Both the position numbers and the translations under genes were made by a program. Below the pieces are notes generated by a model that had not been told where the DNA came from, did not search any database, and saw only the letters and a list, made by a program, of their open reading frames with translations. From Maricaulis sp947259345 (GTDB lineage: Bacteria; Pseudomonadota; Alphaproteobacteria; Caulobacterales; Maricaulaceae), in NCBI GenBank assembly GCA_965217205.1, contig OZ244254.1:558001-622000 (forward strand): a stretch of 64,000 nucleotides of DNA, read 5' to 3'. Of the stretch, positions 43,938 through 52,729 are shown piece by piece. How positions within the stretch are numbered: position 1 is the first letter of the stretch; each line of letters starts with the position of its first letter.

Positions 43938-44543
43938 TTAGCGCTTCGGTGGCTCGCTGACAATCCTGCACAACTGCTGAAGGGTCGCGAGGCGGGCATT
44001 GAGCAGGCTGCGCGCGTCGGCGACGCGGTTGGCGATCATCACTTCGCGCCAGGTGCCCGTCGCCAGGGCCGCGACCAGGTCAGCGAGGGCGTCAGGCGCG
44101 ACATCGCTGCGCCAGACCCGGTCTTGCATTGCCGACTGGATCTCGTCCAGCAAGCACGCCCGAAACGCCGTATCGACCCTGTACTCGGCGTCCTGGATCG
44201 AGGCGGTCCGGGTCGCTTCCGCATTCTTGGCGCGCCACAATTCCGGTGCTTTCGCGGCCTCGGCCCCACCGCTGTGGATCCGTTCCACGAGGCGTTCGAT
44301 TGGGGACAGGCCGCCGGGCAGGGCAGCCGCGAGACTGGCCATCATCGTGGTTTCGTACCACTCCGCCAGAATGTCGGCCTTGTTCGGGAAATGATTGAAG
44401 AAAGTGCCCTTGGCGATTTTCAGCTCACGGGTGATCATCGCCACGCTGACCGCGTCATAGCCGTCCCGCTCGAAAAGCTGGAGGCCGGCGTCATAGATCG
44501 CCTGGCGGAGGGCCTGTTTCTTGCGGTCGCGCAATCCGGTCAT
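43938..44543 (-). CDS. TetR family transcriptional regulator
   Basis: The 201-residue regulator has an N-terminal TetR helix-turn-helix: AIYDAGLQLFERDGYDAVSV, then ITRELKIAKGTFFNHFPNKADIL (residues about 30-55), followed by an all-helical ligand domain. The start at 44543 was chosen because the HTH lies just after it. It is transcribed ahead of the S41 lipoprotein gene. Two matching palindromes, one before tetR and one before S41, indicate autoregulation and control of the peptidase. Confidence 0.9.
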   Translation of the reverse strand: MTGLRDRKKQALRQAIYDAGLQLFERDGYDAVSVAMITRELKIAKGTFFNHFPNKADILAEWYETTMMASLAAALPGGLSPIERLVERIHSGGAEAAKAPELWRAKNAEATRTASIQDAEYRVDTAFRACLLDEIQSAMQDRVWRSDVAPDALADLVAALATGTWREVMIANRVADARSLLNARLATLQQLCRIVSEPPKR

Positions 44544-44564
44544 GGTGCGAGTATGAGCGATATT

Positions 44565-44578
44565 GTGACCGCGGTCAC
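44565..44578. promoter_or_regulatory. TetR operator candidate (upstream of tetR)
   Basis: Perfect palindrome GTGACCGCGGTCAC, 22 bases upstream of the tetR start. It shares the core TGACCGCGGTCA with the second site at 43922-43933. Confidence 0.75.
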
Positions 44579-44639
44579 TTTGGCGTTTCAGCCGGGGGCG
44601 GGTGGTCCCCTGAAGTCCAAGGTCAACCAGGGGACATAC

Positions 44640-44682
44640 CCGTCCTGCGTCCGGCTTTCGCCGGACATCCAACGAGGATGAC
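44640..44682 (-). repeat. Half copy of the type A interspersed repeat
   Basis: Read on the minus strand, this matches the first half of the element: TGTCATCC, hairpin GTCCGGC-GAAA-GCCGGAC, then a diverged GGGTATGTCCCC. The second hairpin and far end are missing. It lies just beyond the 3' end of the universal stress protein gene. Confidence 0.7.
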
Positions 44683-44690
44683 ACACGTCT

Positions 44691-45545
44691 CTACCGGAAC
44701 AGCATCACCGGGATGTGGCAATTGCGGATCATGTCGGTGGTGGTCGAGCCGATCACCAGATTGCGCAGGCGGGAATGGCCGTAGGCGCCCATCACCAGGA
44801 GCGAGATGGCTTCGTCCTCGACATAATCGACGATCACCTTGTCCGGGTCGCCGGTGCGGATGGCGGTGGTGACGGTGTGGCCGGCCGCGCGCAGGTCTTC
44901 AGCGGCGCTTTCCAGGGCGTCAATGCGGTTGGTGTCGTCCTTGCCGACCGTCAGCAGGTGCAGCGGGATGTCCTTGAAGAGCTGGCCGTCGGCGATGTGG
45001 GTGACGGCTTTGCGGGCACTGGAACCGCCGTCGAAGGCAATCAGCGCCCGCTCGACCGGGACGAACTTTCTTGATGCGACCATGACCGGCTTGTGGGCAG
45101 CGCGGACAATGCGTTCCAGGTTGGAACCGAGATGCTCGGGGGCAAAATCGGCGGCCTCGCCGCGCTTGCCGACCAGGATGAGATCGGCGTCGCTCTCGAC
45201 CTGTTGCAGCGCTTCGACCAGATCGCCGTGGCGCAAGCGGCGGGACACCTCGGGTACGCCGTGGTCGGCGAGATAGGCGGCTGCCGCGTCAAGGATGGCG
45301 TGGCCGCGTTCCTTGGCCAGCTTGGCGCGTTCTTCGTCATGCGCGGCGAGCTTGTCCAGCAGGTCGTGCTTGGCGCCCAGGCCCAGCGAGCCGGAGAGAT
45401 TGGCCGGCAGGCTCTGTGTGTCGCGGCGCCCGAGCACGTGCAACAGCTCGATGTCGGCCCCCATTTTCGAGGCCACCCAGGCGGCATGATCGCAGACGCT
45501 TTCGCCATAGATCGAGCCGTCGACGAGAAGGATGAGTTTGGTCAT
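44691..45545 (-). CDS. Tandem universal stress protein (UspA family)
   Basis: The 284-residue protein has two Usp domains. The second holds the ATP-binding motif as GAYGHSRLRNLVIGSTT (residues about 260-276). The first carries a variant of the same motif, VGKRGEAADF followed by HLGSNLERI. Such proteins bind ATP or act as stress adaptors. It is the second gene of an operon after the SulP-STAS transporter (11 bases between them), a common pairing that suggests it regulates or senses for the transporter. Confidence 0.92.
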   Translation of the reverse strand: MTKLILLVDGSIYGESVCDHAAWVASKMGADIELLHVLGRRDTQSLPANLSGSLGLGAKHDLLDKLAAHDEERAKLAKERGHAILDAAAAYLADHGVPEVSRRLRHGDLVEALQQVESDADLILVGKRGEAADFAPEHLGSNLERIVRAAHKPVMVASRKFVPVERALIAFDGGSSARKAVTHIADGQLFKDIPLHLLTVGKDDTNRIDALESAAEDLRAAGHTVTTAIRTGDPDKVIVDYVEDEAISLLVMGAYGHSRLRNLVIGSTTTDMIRNCHIPVMLFR

Positions 45546-45556
45546 GGAAATCTCCC

Positions 45557-47065
45557 CTAATGGCCCATCAGCTTGTCGAGCGCGCCGGGCGTGTCATGAA
45601 TGCCCAGTCGGTCGACCAGGGTCTTGCTCGCCTCATTCATGCCGAGCAATTCCACCTCGGCGCCCTCACGCCGGAACTTCAGCACGGCCATGTCGACTGC
45701 CGCGACGCTGGAGAGATCCCAGACATGGGCCTGGCTGAGATCAATGATCACGGTATCGACCGCATCCTTGAAATCGAAGGCACGCAGGAAATCTTCGGAC
45801 GAGGCGTAGAAGAGTTGACCATCGACCACATAGGTACGGGTTCGCCCGCCCTCGGACAACGCGCTGGTAACAGTAAAGGCGCGTGATATCCGCCAGGCGA
45901 AGAACAGCCCGCTGAGCAGGACACCGACGCCCACGCCAATCGCCAGATTATGCGTCGCCACGACGCCGATCACGGTGGCGACCATGACGAAGCTGGAACT
46001 CTTGGGATGATCGCGCAGATTACGGATCGAGCTCCAGGAGAAGGTCCCGATCGAGACCATGATCATGATGGCCACCAGGGCGGGCATCGGGATTTGCGCG
46101 ACCAGATCGCCAAGCACCAGGATCATGAACAACAGCACCGAGCCGGCGGTCAGCGCTGACAGGCGACCGCGCCCACCCGATTTCACATTGATCACCGACT
46201 GGCCGATCATGGCGCAACCGGCCATGCCACCGAAGAAACCGGTGATGGAATTGGCGATGCCCTGACCGATGCATTCGCGATTGCGGTCGCTGGGCGTGTC
46301 GGTGAGATCATCGACGATCTGGGCTGTCATCAATGACTCCAGCAGGCCGACGGCGGCCACGGCGGCCGAGTAGGGCAGGATGATCATCAACGTGTCGAGA
46401 TTGAACGGGATGTCCGGGATCAGGAAGACCGGCAATGTCGTTGGCAGATCGCCCATGTCACCAACCGTGCGCACATTGTCCCAGCCGAAAAAGAGCGCCA
46501 GGCTGGTCAGCACGATGATACAGACCAGCGGCGAGGGGATGGCCTTGGTGATGTAGGGGAAGCCGTAAATGATCACCAGGCCGGCGCCGACCAACACATA
46601 GGTGAAGGCGCTGACATTGGTCAGCTCCGGCAGCTGCGCCATGAAAATCAGGATCGCCAACGCATTGACGAAGCCGGTGATCACCGAGCGCGAGACAAAG
46701 CGCATCAGATCACCCAGCTTGAGAAAACCGGCGCCGATCTGCAGCAGGCCGGCGACCACGGTCGCGGCGAGCAGGTATTGCAGCCCGTGTTCGCGGACCA
46801 GAGTGACCATCAGCACCGCCGTCGCCGCCGTCGCGGCGCTGATCATGCCCGGACGCCCCCCGGTGAAGGCGATGATCACCGCGATGGAGAAACTGGCATA
46901 AAGCCCGACCCGCGGATCGACCCCGGCGATGATGGAAAAGGCGATCGCCTCCGGTATCAGCGCCAGCGCCACCACGATGCCGGCGAGCACGTCACCGCGC
47001 AGATTGAAAAGCCAGGTCCGGCGGAACTGGTCGAAGACCGCAGGGTCAAGAGTGGGGAGTCGCAT
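45557..47065 (-). CDS. SulP-family anion transporter with STAS domain
   Basis: The 502-residue protein has the SulP membrane core (GIVVALALIPEAIAFSIIAGVDP, GLYASFSIAVIIAFTGGRPGMIS, GFFGGMAGCAMIGQSVINV) and a C-terminal STAS domain (about residues 390-500, TYVVDGQLFYASSEDFLRAF). Substrates in the family are sulfate, bicarbonate and others. Start at 47065 because the family's core begins soon after; the frame runs 57 codons further without support. It forms an operon with the Usp gene. Compare the STAS-less paralog at 11592-12857. Confidence 0.92.
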   Translation of the reverse strand: MRLPTLDPAVFDQFRRTWLFNLRGDVLAGIVVALALIPEAIAFSIIAGVDPRVGLYASFSIAVIIAFTGGRPGMISAATAATAVLMVTLVREHGLQYLLAATVVAGLLQIGAGFLKLGDLMRFVSRSVITGFVNALAILIFMAQLPELTNVSAFTYVLVGAGLVIIYGFPYITKAIPSPLVCIIVLTSLALFFGWDNVRTVGDMGDLPTTLPVFLIPDIPFNLDTLMIILPYSAAVAAVGLLESLMTAQIVDDLTDTPSDRNRECIGQGIANSITGFFGGMAGCAMIGQSVINVKSGGRGRLSALTAGSVLLFMILVLGDLVAQIPMPALVAIMIMVSIGTFSWSSIRNLRDHPKSSSFVMVATVIGVVATHNLAIGVGVGVLLSGLFFAWRISRAFTVTSALSEGGRTRTYVVDGQLFYASSEDFLRAFDFKDAVDTVIIDLSQAHVWDLSSVAAVDMAVLKFRREGAEVELLGMNEASKTLVDRLGIHDTPGALDKLMGH

Positions 47066-47545
47066 GACAATATCCGTTCGCTCGCGCCAGCATCCCGGCG
47101 ATGGATGCTCCAGGCGCGTGGTCCAGGCTGCCGCAGCAGCGTAATTTCGGAACTGGCTGTTGAATTCGCGTGGCCCGTGACGCGGGCAGCGCTGTAGCCG
47201 TTGGCGAGCGGATAGCACAATTGGTGGGAATGGCAAACCTGCCGGAGAGAGTCCGGATGGCCCTGCCAGCCTCTCTTGCCGGTCAGTCTGGCGACGGGTG
47301 CGCTAACAGAGGCGGCATGGCGTTTCCGCACATGTCGCGGATTGCGGCCACCCTCTGGCGCGCAGAAGCGTCGGCGCGCGGCACCAAGCGGGACTGCTGG
47401 GCGTTCGACGTCGCCCCGGCCCTTTTCCCTTGGAGAGGCAAGGCCGCGCGCCAGGCGCGCCAACCCCGATGCAAACCGCCATGGCTCCCGCACCGCGCCT
47501 CGCGCTATCCTGACCCACAAACCCAACCCCAACCGGACCCCGCCC

Positions 47546-48280
47546 ATGCGTGCAGACCTCTATCTCGTCGAACACGGTCATTTCGACACGCGGGCGCGGG
47601 CCCAGGCGGCGATTGCGGCGGGGAAGGTGTCGGCCAATGGCGTGGCGGTGACGAAGCCGTCGCAGAAAATCGCGGACGGGGCCGAGATTGTCGCCGAGGC
47701 AGCTCATCCCTGGGTGTCGCGGGCCGCGCTGAAACTGGTGGCGGGGCTGGATGCGTTTGGCGTGGATCCGGCGGATCGGGTCTGCCTTGATGTGGGGGCG
47801 TCGACCGGCGGGTTTACCGAGGTCCTGCTCTCGCGCGGGGCGCGGCACGTCTATGCGGTGGATGTCGGGCGGGATCAGCTCCACCCCTCGCTTCAGGCGG
47901 ACCGGCGGGTCACATCGCTGGAGGCGACCGATGCCAGATCATTGGCGGCGGAGGCATTTTCCGAGCCGCCCTCGCTGGTCGTCTGTGATGCCAGCTTCAT
48001 TTCCCTGCTCAAGGTGATCGCCCGACCCCTGGCGCTGAGCGCACCGAGCGCGACTCTGATGGCTCTCATCAAACCCCAGTTCGAGGTTGGCAAAGCGCTG
48101 ATCGGCAAGGGCGGGCTGGTAAAGGATGTCCAAGCCCGCGACGACGCTGTGGCTGCCGTGCGGGCCGGCCTTGAAGGGCTTGAGGGGTTTTCCGTCGGCG
48201 CGATCATTGACAGTCCGATCGACGGGGGCGACGGCAATAAGGAATACCTTATCGCCGCCAACCGCTCCATTCAGGGCTGA
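47546..48280 (+). CDS. tlyA: TlyA family rRNA methyltransferase (hemolysin-like)
   Basis: The 244-residue protein has an S4 RNA-binding domain (residues 1-60, LYLVEHGHFDTRARAQAAIAAGKVSANG) and an FtsJ-like methyltransferase domain with LDVGASTGGF (81-90) and LMALIKPQFE. TlyA 2'-O-methylates rRNA cytidines and is often called hemolysin. In many alphaproteobacteria tlyA follows dxs; here dxs is about 5 kb away with the S41, TetR, Usp and SulP genes between. The start at 47546 begins the S4 domain; the frame extends to 47276. Confidence 0.93.
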   Translation: MRADLYLVEHGHFDTRARAQAAIAAGKVSANGVAVTKPSQKIADGAEIVAEAAHPWVSRAALKLVAGLDAFGVDPADRVCLDVGASTGGFTEVLLSRGARHVYAVDVGRDQLHPSLQADRRVTSLEATDARSLAAEAFSEPPSLVVCDASFISLLKVIARPLALSAPSATLMALIKPQFEVGKALIGKGGLVKDVQARDDAVAAVRAGLEGLEGFSVGAIIDSPIDGGDGNKEYLIAANRSIQG

Positions 48281-48296
48281 ATCGCTCTCTTGCGGT

Positions 48297-49046
48297 CTAC
48301 TGACCGTATGTGTCGGCCGGGCGCCAGATACCGTCGCTGCCCTGGCACATATAGACCTGGTCGGTGACGGTCTGGCCGTAGGCGTCCAGGCGACGCGTCT
48401 GGGACCAGTGGCAGGTGCCGGTGGCACTATTGGTGGAATAGGACGCGGCGTTGTAGACGCGGGCCGGCTCGGCGCGCTCGCGGCCGCCGAGCAATTCGCC
48501 CGATGAGCCATAGTCCTGGCTGTTGGCGTAATACTCGTCTTCATAATAGCTGTTATCGCCGTAATCCGCCTGGTAGCGGTCGTCATAATAGCCATCATTG
48601 CCATACCCGGCGTCCGAATAGCGTGCACCCGGCTTGTCGCCATAATAGGGTCGCTGGTTGACCGGGCGGCGGGTATTGCAGTCGCCGCCACCGGCGATGC
48701 CGGCGCCGATCACGGCACCGACACCCAGGCCGGCAATGGTGCCGACTTCCTCGGCATTGCCGCGATCGCGGTGCTGGTAGCGATGGCCGCGACCACCGCG
48801 ACCCCAACTGCCATGCCCACCGCGTCCGCGGCCCCAATGGCTGTCCCGGCTGTGGCGGTTGTTATTGCTGTCATCGGCGAGTTCATTGCCGATCACAGCG
48901 CCCAGCAGGCCACCAATGATGGCGCCGGCGACTTGCCGTCCCTGGCGCTCGGATTCACAATCCTGGTAATTCTGGGCCTGGGCCATCGACGGCAGGGTGA
49001 AACTCAGTGCCGTGGCGGCCAGAAGCGTGGGGGTCAGCAATTTCAT
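48297..49046 (-). CDS. Exported glycine-zipper protein
   Basis: The 249-residue protein has a signal peptide (ending SMAQAQ). The mature protein starts with a glycine zipper (AGAIIGGLLGAVIGNEL), then a His/Gly/Arg-rich stretch, a second zipper (IAGLGVGAVIGAGIAGG) and a Tyr/Asp-rich repeat-like region. The C-terminal module runs CHWSQTRRL to VYMCQGSDGIWRPAD. Similar two-zipper proteins are found in the outer membrane or periplasm of alphaproteobacteria. The C-terminal module is shared with the neighbour at 49232-50626. Start by GGAGG five bases upstream. Confidence 0.8.
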   Translation of the reverse strand: MKLLTPTLLAATALSFTLPSMAQAQNYQDCESERQGRQVAGAIIGGLLGAVIGNELADDSNNNRHSRDSHWGRGRGGHGSWGRGGRGHRYQHRDRGNAEEVGTIAGLGVGAVIGAGIAGGGDCNTRRPVNQRPYYGDKPGARYSDAGYGNDGYYDDRYQADYGDNSYYEDEYYANSQDYGSSGELLGGRERAEPARVYNAASYSTNSATGTCHWSQTRRLDAYGQTVTDQVYMCQGSDGIWRPADTYGQ

Positions 49047-49157
49047 CTCTACCTCCATTAAGGGTCGGTCCGACGGTCTCTCGCCGGTGTTGATCCCGTT
49101 CTAGCGCGTCGTCGATGAGCCGCGGATGAACGACTGGATGAACATCACGCAAGAAAA

Positions 49158-49182
49158 AGGCCGACCCGGATCGGGTCGGCCT
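49158..49182 (-). terminator. Rho-independent terminator for the RPD-repeat gene
   Basis: The 10-bp stem AGGCCGACCC / GGGTCGGCCT with a five-base loop is followed on the minus strand by TTTTTCTTG. It lies about 50 bases beyond the 3' end of the gene at 49232-50626. Confidence 0.8.
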
Positions 49183-49231
49183 CTCTCCGTCGCAATCCCA
49201 CGCACACAGGACTGCTTATCCCCGGAGCGGG

Positions 49232-50626
49232 CTACTGGATACGGGCCACTTCCCACTCGCCATAACCGTCACGGCACATGCGCACGCGGTCATAGCTGTA
49301 GGTGCCATCGGGCATGTAGACCTCGGCATCACCCCAGCGGCATTCGACGCCGGAATTGTAATAGGTCTCGCGGATGATGATGGCGCCGCGCACGCCGGAA
49401 TACGGATTGCCCCAGTAATAGGGCTGGCCGTATTCGAAGGCGTAATTCATGGCGTAGTGGTATTGCGCACGGTCGCAATTATCCATGCGACCCAGGCTGT
49501 CACCGAGGACGGCGCCGAATCCGGCCCCGATCAGGATGCCCGCACCAACATTGTCATCGCTGGCGGCCGCGCCGCCGATCAGCGCGCCAAGCAGGGCGCC
49601 GACAACCGCTCCATCCCCATTCCCGTTATAGCGGCAGATGCCGTCATAATAGGCGAATTGGCGATTGGTGTAGCCATAGTCGTAATAGCGCGTGTGGTAG
49701 CGCCAGCGGCTCGACGGACCCCAGCGGCCATAATAGCGCGCATTGGACCAGCCGTGATTCATGTGGCGGACCCAGCGGCGGTGGGAATTGTGCCGGTTGC
49801 GATCGCGATAGAAATTATGTCGGCGCTGGGCGTAGTCCCAACGACGTTGATCACGGCCGCCGCGATGGCCGCGCGGGCGGTGATTGCCAGGACCGCGAGC
49901 GTCCCAACGACGGCGGTCCGGCCGCGTATCGGGTCTGCGGCGATCCGGCCGGCGCGTATCGGGACGGTGGCTGCCGGGCCCGCGGGCATCAGGCCTGCGC
50001 CGATCCGGACGGGAGTCCGGACGACGACGGTCGGGGCGCGTATCGGGACGGCGCCCGGGATTGCCCGCATCAGGCCTGCGCCGATCCGGACGGGAGTCCG
50101 GACGACGGCGATCGGGGCGCGTATCAGGACGGCGCCCGGGATTGCCCGCATCGGGTCTGCGCCGATCCGGCCGCGTGTCCGGGCGGCGACGATCAGGGCG
50201 GGTTTCGGGACGGCGTCCGGGATTGCCCGCGTCAGGACGGCGCCGATCCGGTCGCGTGTCCGGGCGACGACGATCAGGACGGGTATCGGGACGACGTCCG
50301 GGATTTCCCGCATCAGGACGGCGGCCTGGCCGTCCGGCGTCCGGGCGCGGTCCTCGATCAGGCCGCGATCCCCGATCCGGGCGATCACGAGAAGTGGGCC
50401 GCGATGCCGGGCCGGACTCGCGTCGCGGTCGGTCACCGCGGGAGGCGTGGCGTTGCTGGTCAGGTTGGCGACGAGCGCCACGACCGGTTTCATTGCCGCG
50501 ATCCCGGCGATACTCGTCGCCGCGATCACTGCGCTGCGCTTCAGCCGGCGCCACAAACAGCAGGGCTGGGACCAGGATGAGTGACGCGAGCGAGGCGCCA
50601 AGCCATTTGCGCTTGAGCTGCTGCAT
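49232..50626 (-). CDS. Exported RPD-repeat protein with glycine zipper and C-terminal disulfide module
   Basis: The 464-residue protein starts at 50626 with GGAGG eight bases upstream. The signal peptide ends APAEA (residue 30). Residues 80-245 are almost wholly Arg, Pro and Asp, built of about 27-residue units, each ending RRRPDAGNPG, with GNPG at residues 107, 134, 161 and 188. This is a strongly charged, probably disordered region. Residues 260-345 are His/Tyr/Trp-rich. A double glycine zipper (AVVGALLGALIGG and GAGILIGAGFGAVLG) precedes a C-terminal module (CRWGDAEVYM to RMCRDGYGEWEV) like that of the neighbour at 48297-49046. Function is unknown. Antisense arginine/alanine-rich frames are shadows. 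Confidence 0.75.
   Translation of the reverse strand: MQQLKRKWLGASLASLILVPALLFVAPAEAQRSDRGDEYRRDRGNETGRGARRQPDQQRHASRGDRPRRESGPASRPTSRDRPDRGSRPDRGPRPDAGRPGRRPDAGNPGRRPDTRPDRRRPDTRPDRRRPDAGNPGRRPETRPDRRRPDTRPDRRRPDAGNPGRRPDTRPDRRRPDSRPDRRRPDAGNPGRRPDTRPDRRRPDSRPDRRRPDARGPGSHRPDTRRPDRRRPDTRPDRRRWDARGPGNHRPRGHRGGRDQRRWDYAQRRHNFYRDRNRHNSHRRWVRHMNHGWSNARYYGRWGPSSRWRYHTRYYDYGYTNRQFAYYDGICRYNGNGDGAVVGALLGALIGGAAASDDNVGAGILIGAGFGAVLGDSLGRMDNCDRAQYHYAMNYAFEYGQPYYWGNPYSGVRGAIIIRETYYNSGVECRWGDAEVYMPDGTYSYDRVRMCRDGYGEWEVARIQ
49987..50308 (-). repeat. 81-bp coding tandem repeat (27-residue RPD unit)
   Basis: Within the RPD-repeat gene, an 81-bp unit recurs about four times with small substitutions, seen as GNPG at 27-residue spacing. 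The surrounding sequence is also built of shorter RPD-coding pieces. Recombination could expand or shrink the region. Confidence 0.8.
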
Positions 50627-50742
50627 GCGGGTTACCTCCAGGGCGTGTCGCCGGGCAGACCCGGCCAATCTGCCATTACACTAGAAATTCGCGCATGAGC
50701 CGAACATGAACGCGGGGTTCACCTTGGGCTTTCAGGCAAGGT

Positions 50743-51834
50743 TCAGTAGGCGGACTGGCCCGCATGGCGCAGTTTCTGGTCGGCCAGGACAAGGGCGGCC
50801 ATGGCTTCGCCGACCGGGACGGCGCGGATGCCGACACAGGGGTCATGACGCCCGCGGGTCTCGATCACCGTTTCCTCGAAATTGCGATCCAGCGTGCGCC
50901 GCTCGACGGTGATCGACGAGGTCGGCTTGACGGCAAAGCGGATGACCAAATCCTGTCCGGTGGAAATGCCACCGAGCACGCCGCCATTATGGTTGGACAG
51001 GAAAATCGGTCCGTCATCGCCCATGCGCATCTCGTCGGCCGCATCTTCGCCGCGCAGGGCCGCCGAGGCGAAGCCGGCGCCGATCTCGACGCCCTTGACC
51101 GCATTGATCGTCATCATGGCAGCAGCCAGTTCACTGTCGAGCTTGGCATAAACGGGGGCGCCCCAGCCGGCCGGCAGACCGGAGACCACAACTTCGACAA
51201 TCGCGCCGGTGGAAGAACCATCCCGGCGCAGCGCGTCCATGTCGGCTTCCCACAAGGCCGCCGTTTCGGCATCCGGGCAGAAGAAGGGGTTGTTGGCGAC
51301 TTCCTCCCAGTCCCAGCGGGACCGGTCAATGGCGCGCTCACCGATCTGAACGAGTGCGGCGCGGATCGAGATTCCGTCACCCAGCACTTTGCGGGCGATC
51401 CCGCCCGCGGCAACGCGCATGGCGGTCTCCCGCGCCGAGGAGCGGCCGCCGCCGCGATAATCGCGGATGCCGTATTTCATGTCATAGGTATAGTCGGCAT
51501 GGCCGGGCCGCCACTTGTCGCGGATGGCGCCATAATCCTTTGAGCGCTGGTCGACATTCTCGATCATCAGGCTGATCGGTGTGCCGGTGGTCACCGGACC
51601 GTCGGTGCGGTCATCCTCGAACACGCCGGAGAGGATGCGGACCTGGTCCGGCTCCTGGCGTGGCGTCACATGGCGGGACGTGCCCGGACGACGCAGATCC
51701 AGCCAGGGCTGGAGGTCGGCCTCGGTCAGCGGAATGCCGGCCGGGCAGCCATCGACGACGGCGCCGATGGCCGGGCCATGACTTTCGCCCCAGGTCGTGA
51801 CCCGGAAAAGATGTCCGAACGTGTTGTGAGACAT
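50743..51834 (-). CDS. aroC: Chorismate synthase
   Basis: The 363-residue enzyme converts EPSP to chorismate, the last step of the shikimate pathway, using reduced FMN. Family signatures are TTWGESHG near the N-terminus, then RPGHADYTYDMKYGIRDYRGGGRSSARET and a late VEFRGRHDP-like stretch (IETRGRHDPCVGIR). Length is normal. It is transcribed with the J-domain gene immediately upstream (50 bases), on the minus strand, divergent from pdxH. Confidence 0.97.
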   Translation of the reverse strand: MSHNTFGHLFRVTTWGESHGPAIGAVVDGCPAGIPLTEADLQPWLDLRRPGTSRHVTPRQEPDQVRILSGVFEDDRTDGPVTTGTPISLMIENVDQRSKDYGAIRDKWRPGHADYTYDMKYGIRDYRGGGRSSARETAMRVAAGGIARKVLGDGISIRAALVQIGERAIDRSRWDWEEVANNPFFCPDAETAALWEADMDALRRDGSSTGAIVEVVVSGLPAGWGAPVYAKLDSELAAAMMTINAVKGVEIGAGFASAALRGEDAADEMRMGDDGPIFLSNHNGGVLGGISTGQDLVIRFAVKPTSSITVERRTLDRNFEETVIETRGRHDPCVGIRAVPVGEAMAALVLADQKLRHAGQSAY

Positions 51835-51883
51835 AATGTATCCGCCTGCTGTACGGGCAGATTAGACACAGCTTGGCGTCAGG

Positions 51884-52393
51884 TCACGCGGCCGACTGCG
51901 CTTTGCGGATCCATCGGGCCATGAGGGTATTCACCGAGGGGCGCGAGAATTCGTGCATGAAGGCGTCAAGATCGGGCGCGTCAGGGATTTCGGAGGAAGG
52001 CGCGGGCGCGGTTTCGCTTTCGGCCTGGACCCGGATGGTAACCCGGATGCGGTCTTCGCCGACGGCGGGCAATTCGGTGCCGTCGACCGTGCCGGCCGGG
52101 ATGCGTACGAGTAGTGGCTTGTCGCCATGGCGCAGCGTGCGAGTCAGGCCGCGCAAGGCCTGCGCGGCGCTGAGCTCGATCTCGAGACAGACCGGCGCAT
52201 GGGCGCGGATGAAATCCATCGCGTCGACGATGCGGGCCAGCTCGGACAGGGTGGCCGGGGTCGGCTCGGCGACATCGGGATGCAGGGTTTTCACACGCGA
52301 CCGGAAAGCCGCACGCGCCGCCGCCATACCGTCAGTCGGGGTCAGCCCCAGGACAGCATAGGCCGCATCCACACTCTCAACACGCGATGTCAT
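51884..52393 (-). CDS. J-domain protein
   Basis: The 169-residue protein has an N-terminal J-domain with HPD at residues 38-40 (VKTLHPDV) and AAYAVLGLTP before it. After it there is a short beta-rich segment (LEIELSAAQALRGLTRTLRHGDKPLLVRIPAGTVDG) like part of the DnaJ C-terminal substrate domain. It likely stimulates DnaK. No zinc-finger or full substrate domain is present. Its place next to aroC and pdxH is a common alphaproteobacterial order. Confidence 0.85.
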   Translation of the reverse strand: MTSRVESVDAAYAVLGLTPTDGMAAARAAFRSRVKTLHPDVAEPTPATLSELARIVDAMDFIRAHAPVCLEIELSAAQALRGLTRTLRHGDKPLLVRIPAGTVDGTELPAVGEDRIRVTIRVQAESETAPAPSSEIPDAPDLDAFMHEFSRPSVNTLMARWIRKAQSAA

Positions 52394-52472
52394 GGCACTG
52401 TCTTAGCGCAAGAAGATTCCTGAAAGGTTGACGCGGGAGGATGCCGGGTGCGTCGATCCGGAGGCTGGGCGA

Positions 52473-52499
52473 GGGACATGTACCTCTGGTACGTGTCCC
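52473..52499. repeat. 12-bp imperfect palindrome
   Basis: GGGACATGTACC-TCT-GGTACGTGTCCC, one mismatch in the stem. It lies in the gap between the divergent J-domain and pdxH genes and could be an operator or hairpin. Confidence 0.5.
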
Positions 52500-52564
52500 G
52501 CTGGGAATTCAGCGCCCGTGATCGTCCCCGCGCCTTGCGCAAACCATCTTAAAGACCGCTTGCC

Positions 52565-52597
52565 GGATACGGCCTGCTGGCTGACAAGCGATTTATG
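52565..52597 (+). repeat. Copy of the interspersed motif C
   Basis: Matches GGATACGGCCTGCTGG, CTGACAAGCG and ATTTATG as in the array spacers at 2924-2957 and 3187-3220. Other diverged copies are at 6710-6742 and 23735-23770. Here it lies 130 bases upstream of pdxH. The rest of this 336-base gap has no gene. Confidence 0.7.
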
Positions 52598-52729
52598 TTT
52601 GGCCCCGCGCCGGGCGCCCTTTTTCAGTGGCGAACAGGGAGCCGGTGCGCTTGTGATTGACCCACAGGGAAAGCTTGACGCGCCGGGCCAGGCGCTTACC
52701 TAGGCGGACGTGTTCCAGGAGTGCCGCCC

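Noticed and set aside
47276..48280. Longer N-terminal extension of tlyA
   Set aside because: The 90 extra residues are Arg/Pro-rich and unrelated to the S4 domain, which begins at 47546.
49987..50308. 81-bp repeats as CRISPR or non-coding satellite
   Set aside because: The repeat keeps one frame encoding a signal-peptide protein with a ribosome site and terminator, so it is coding.
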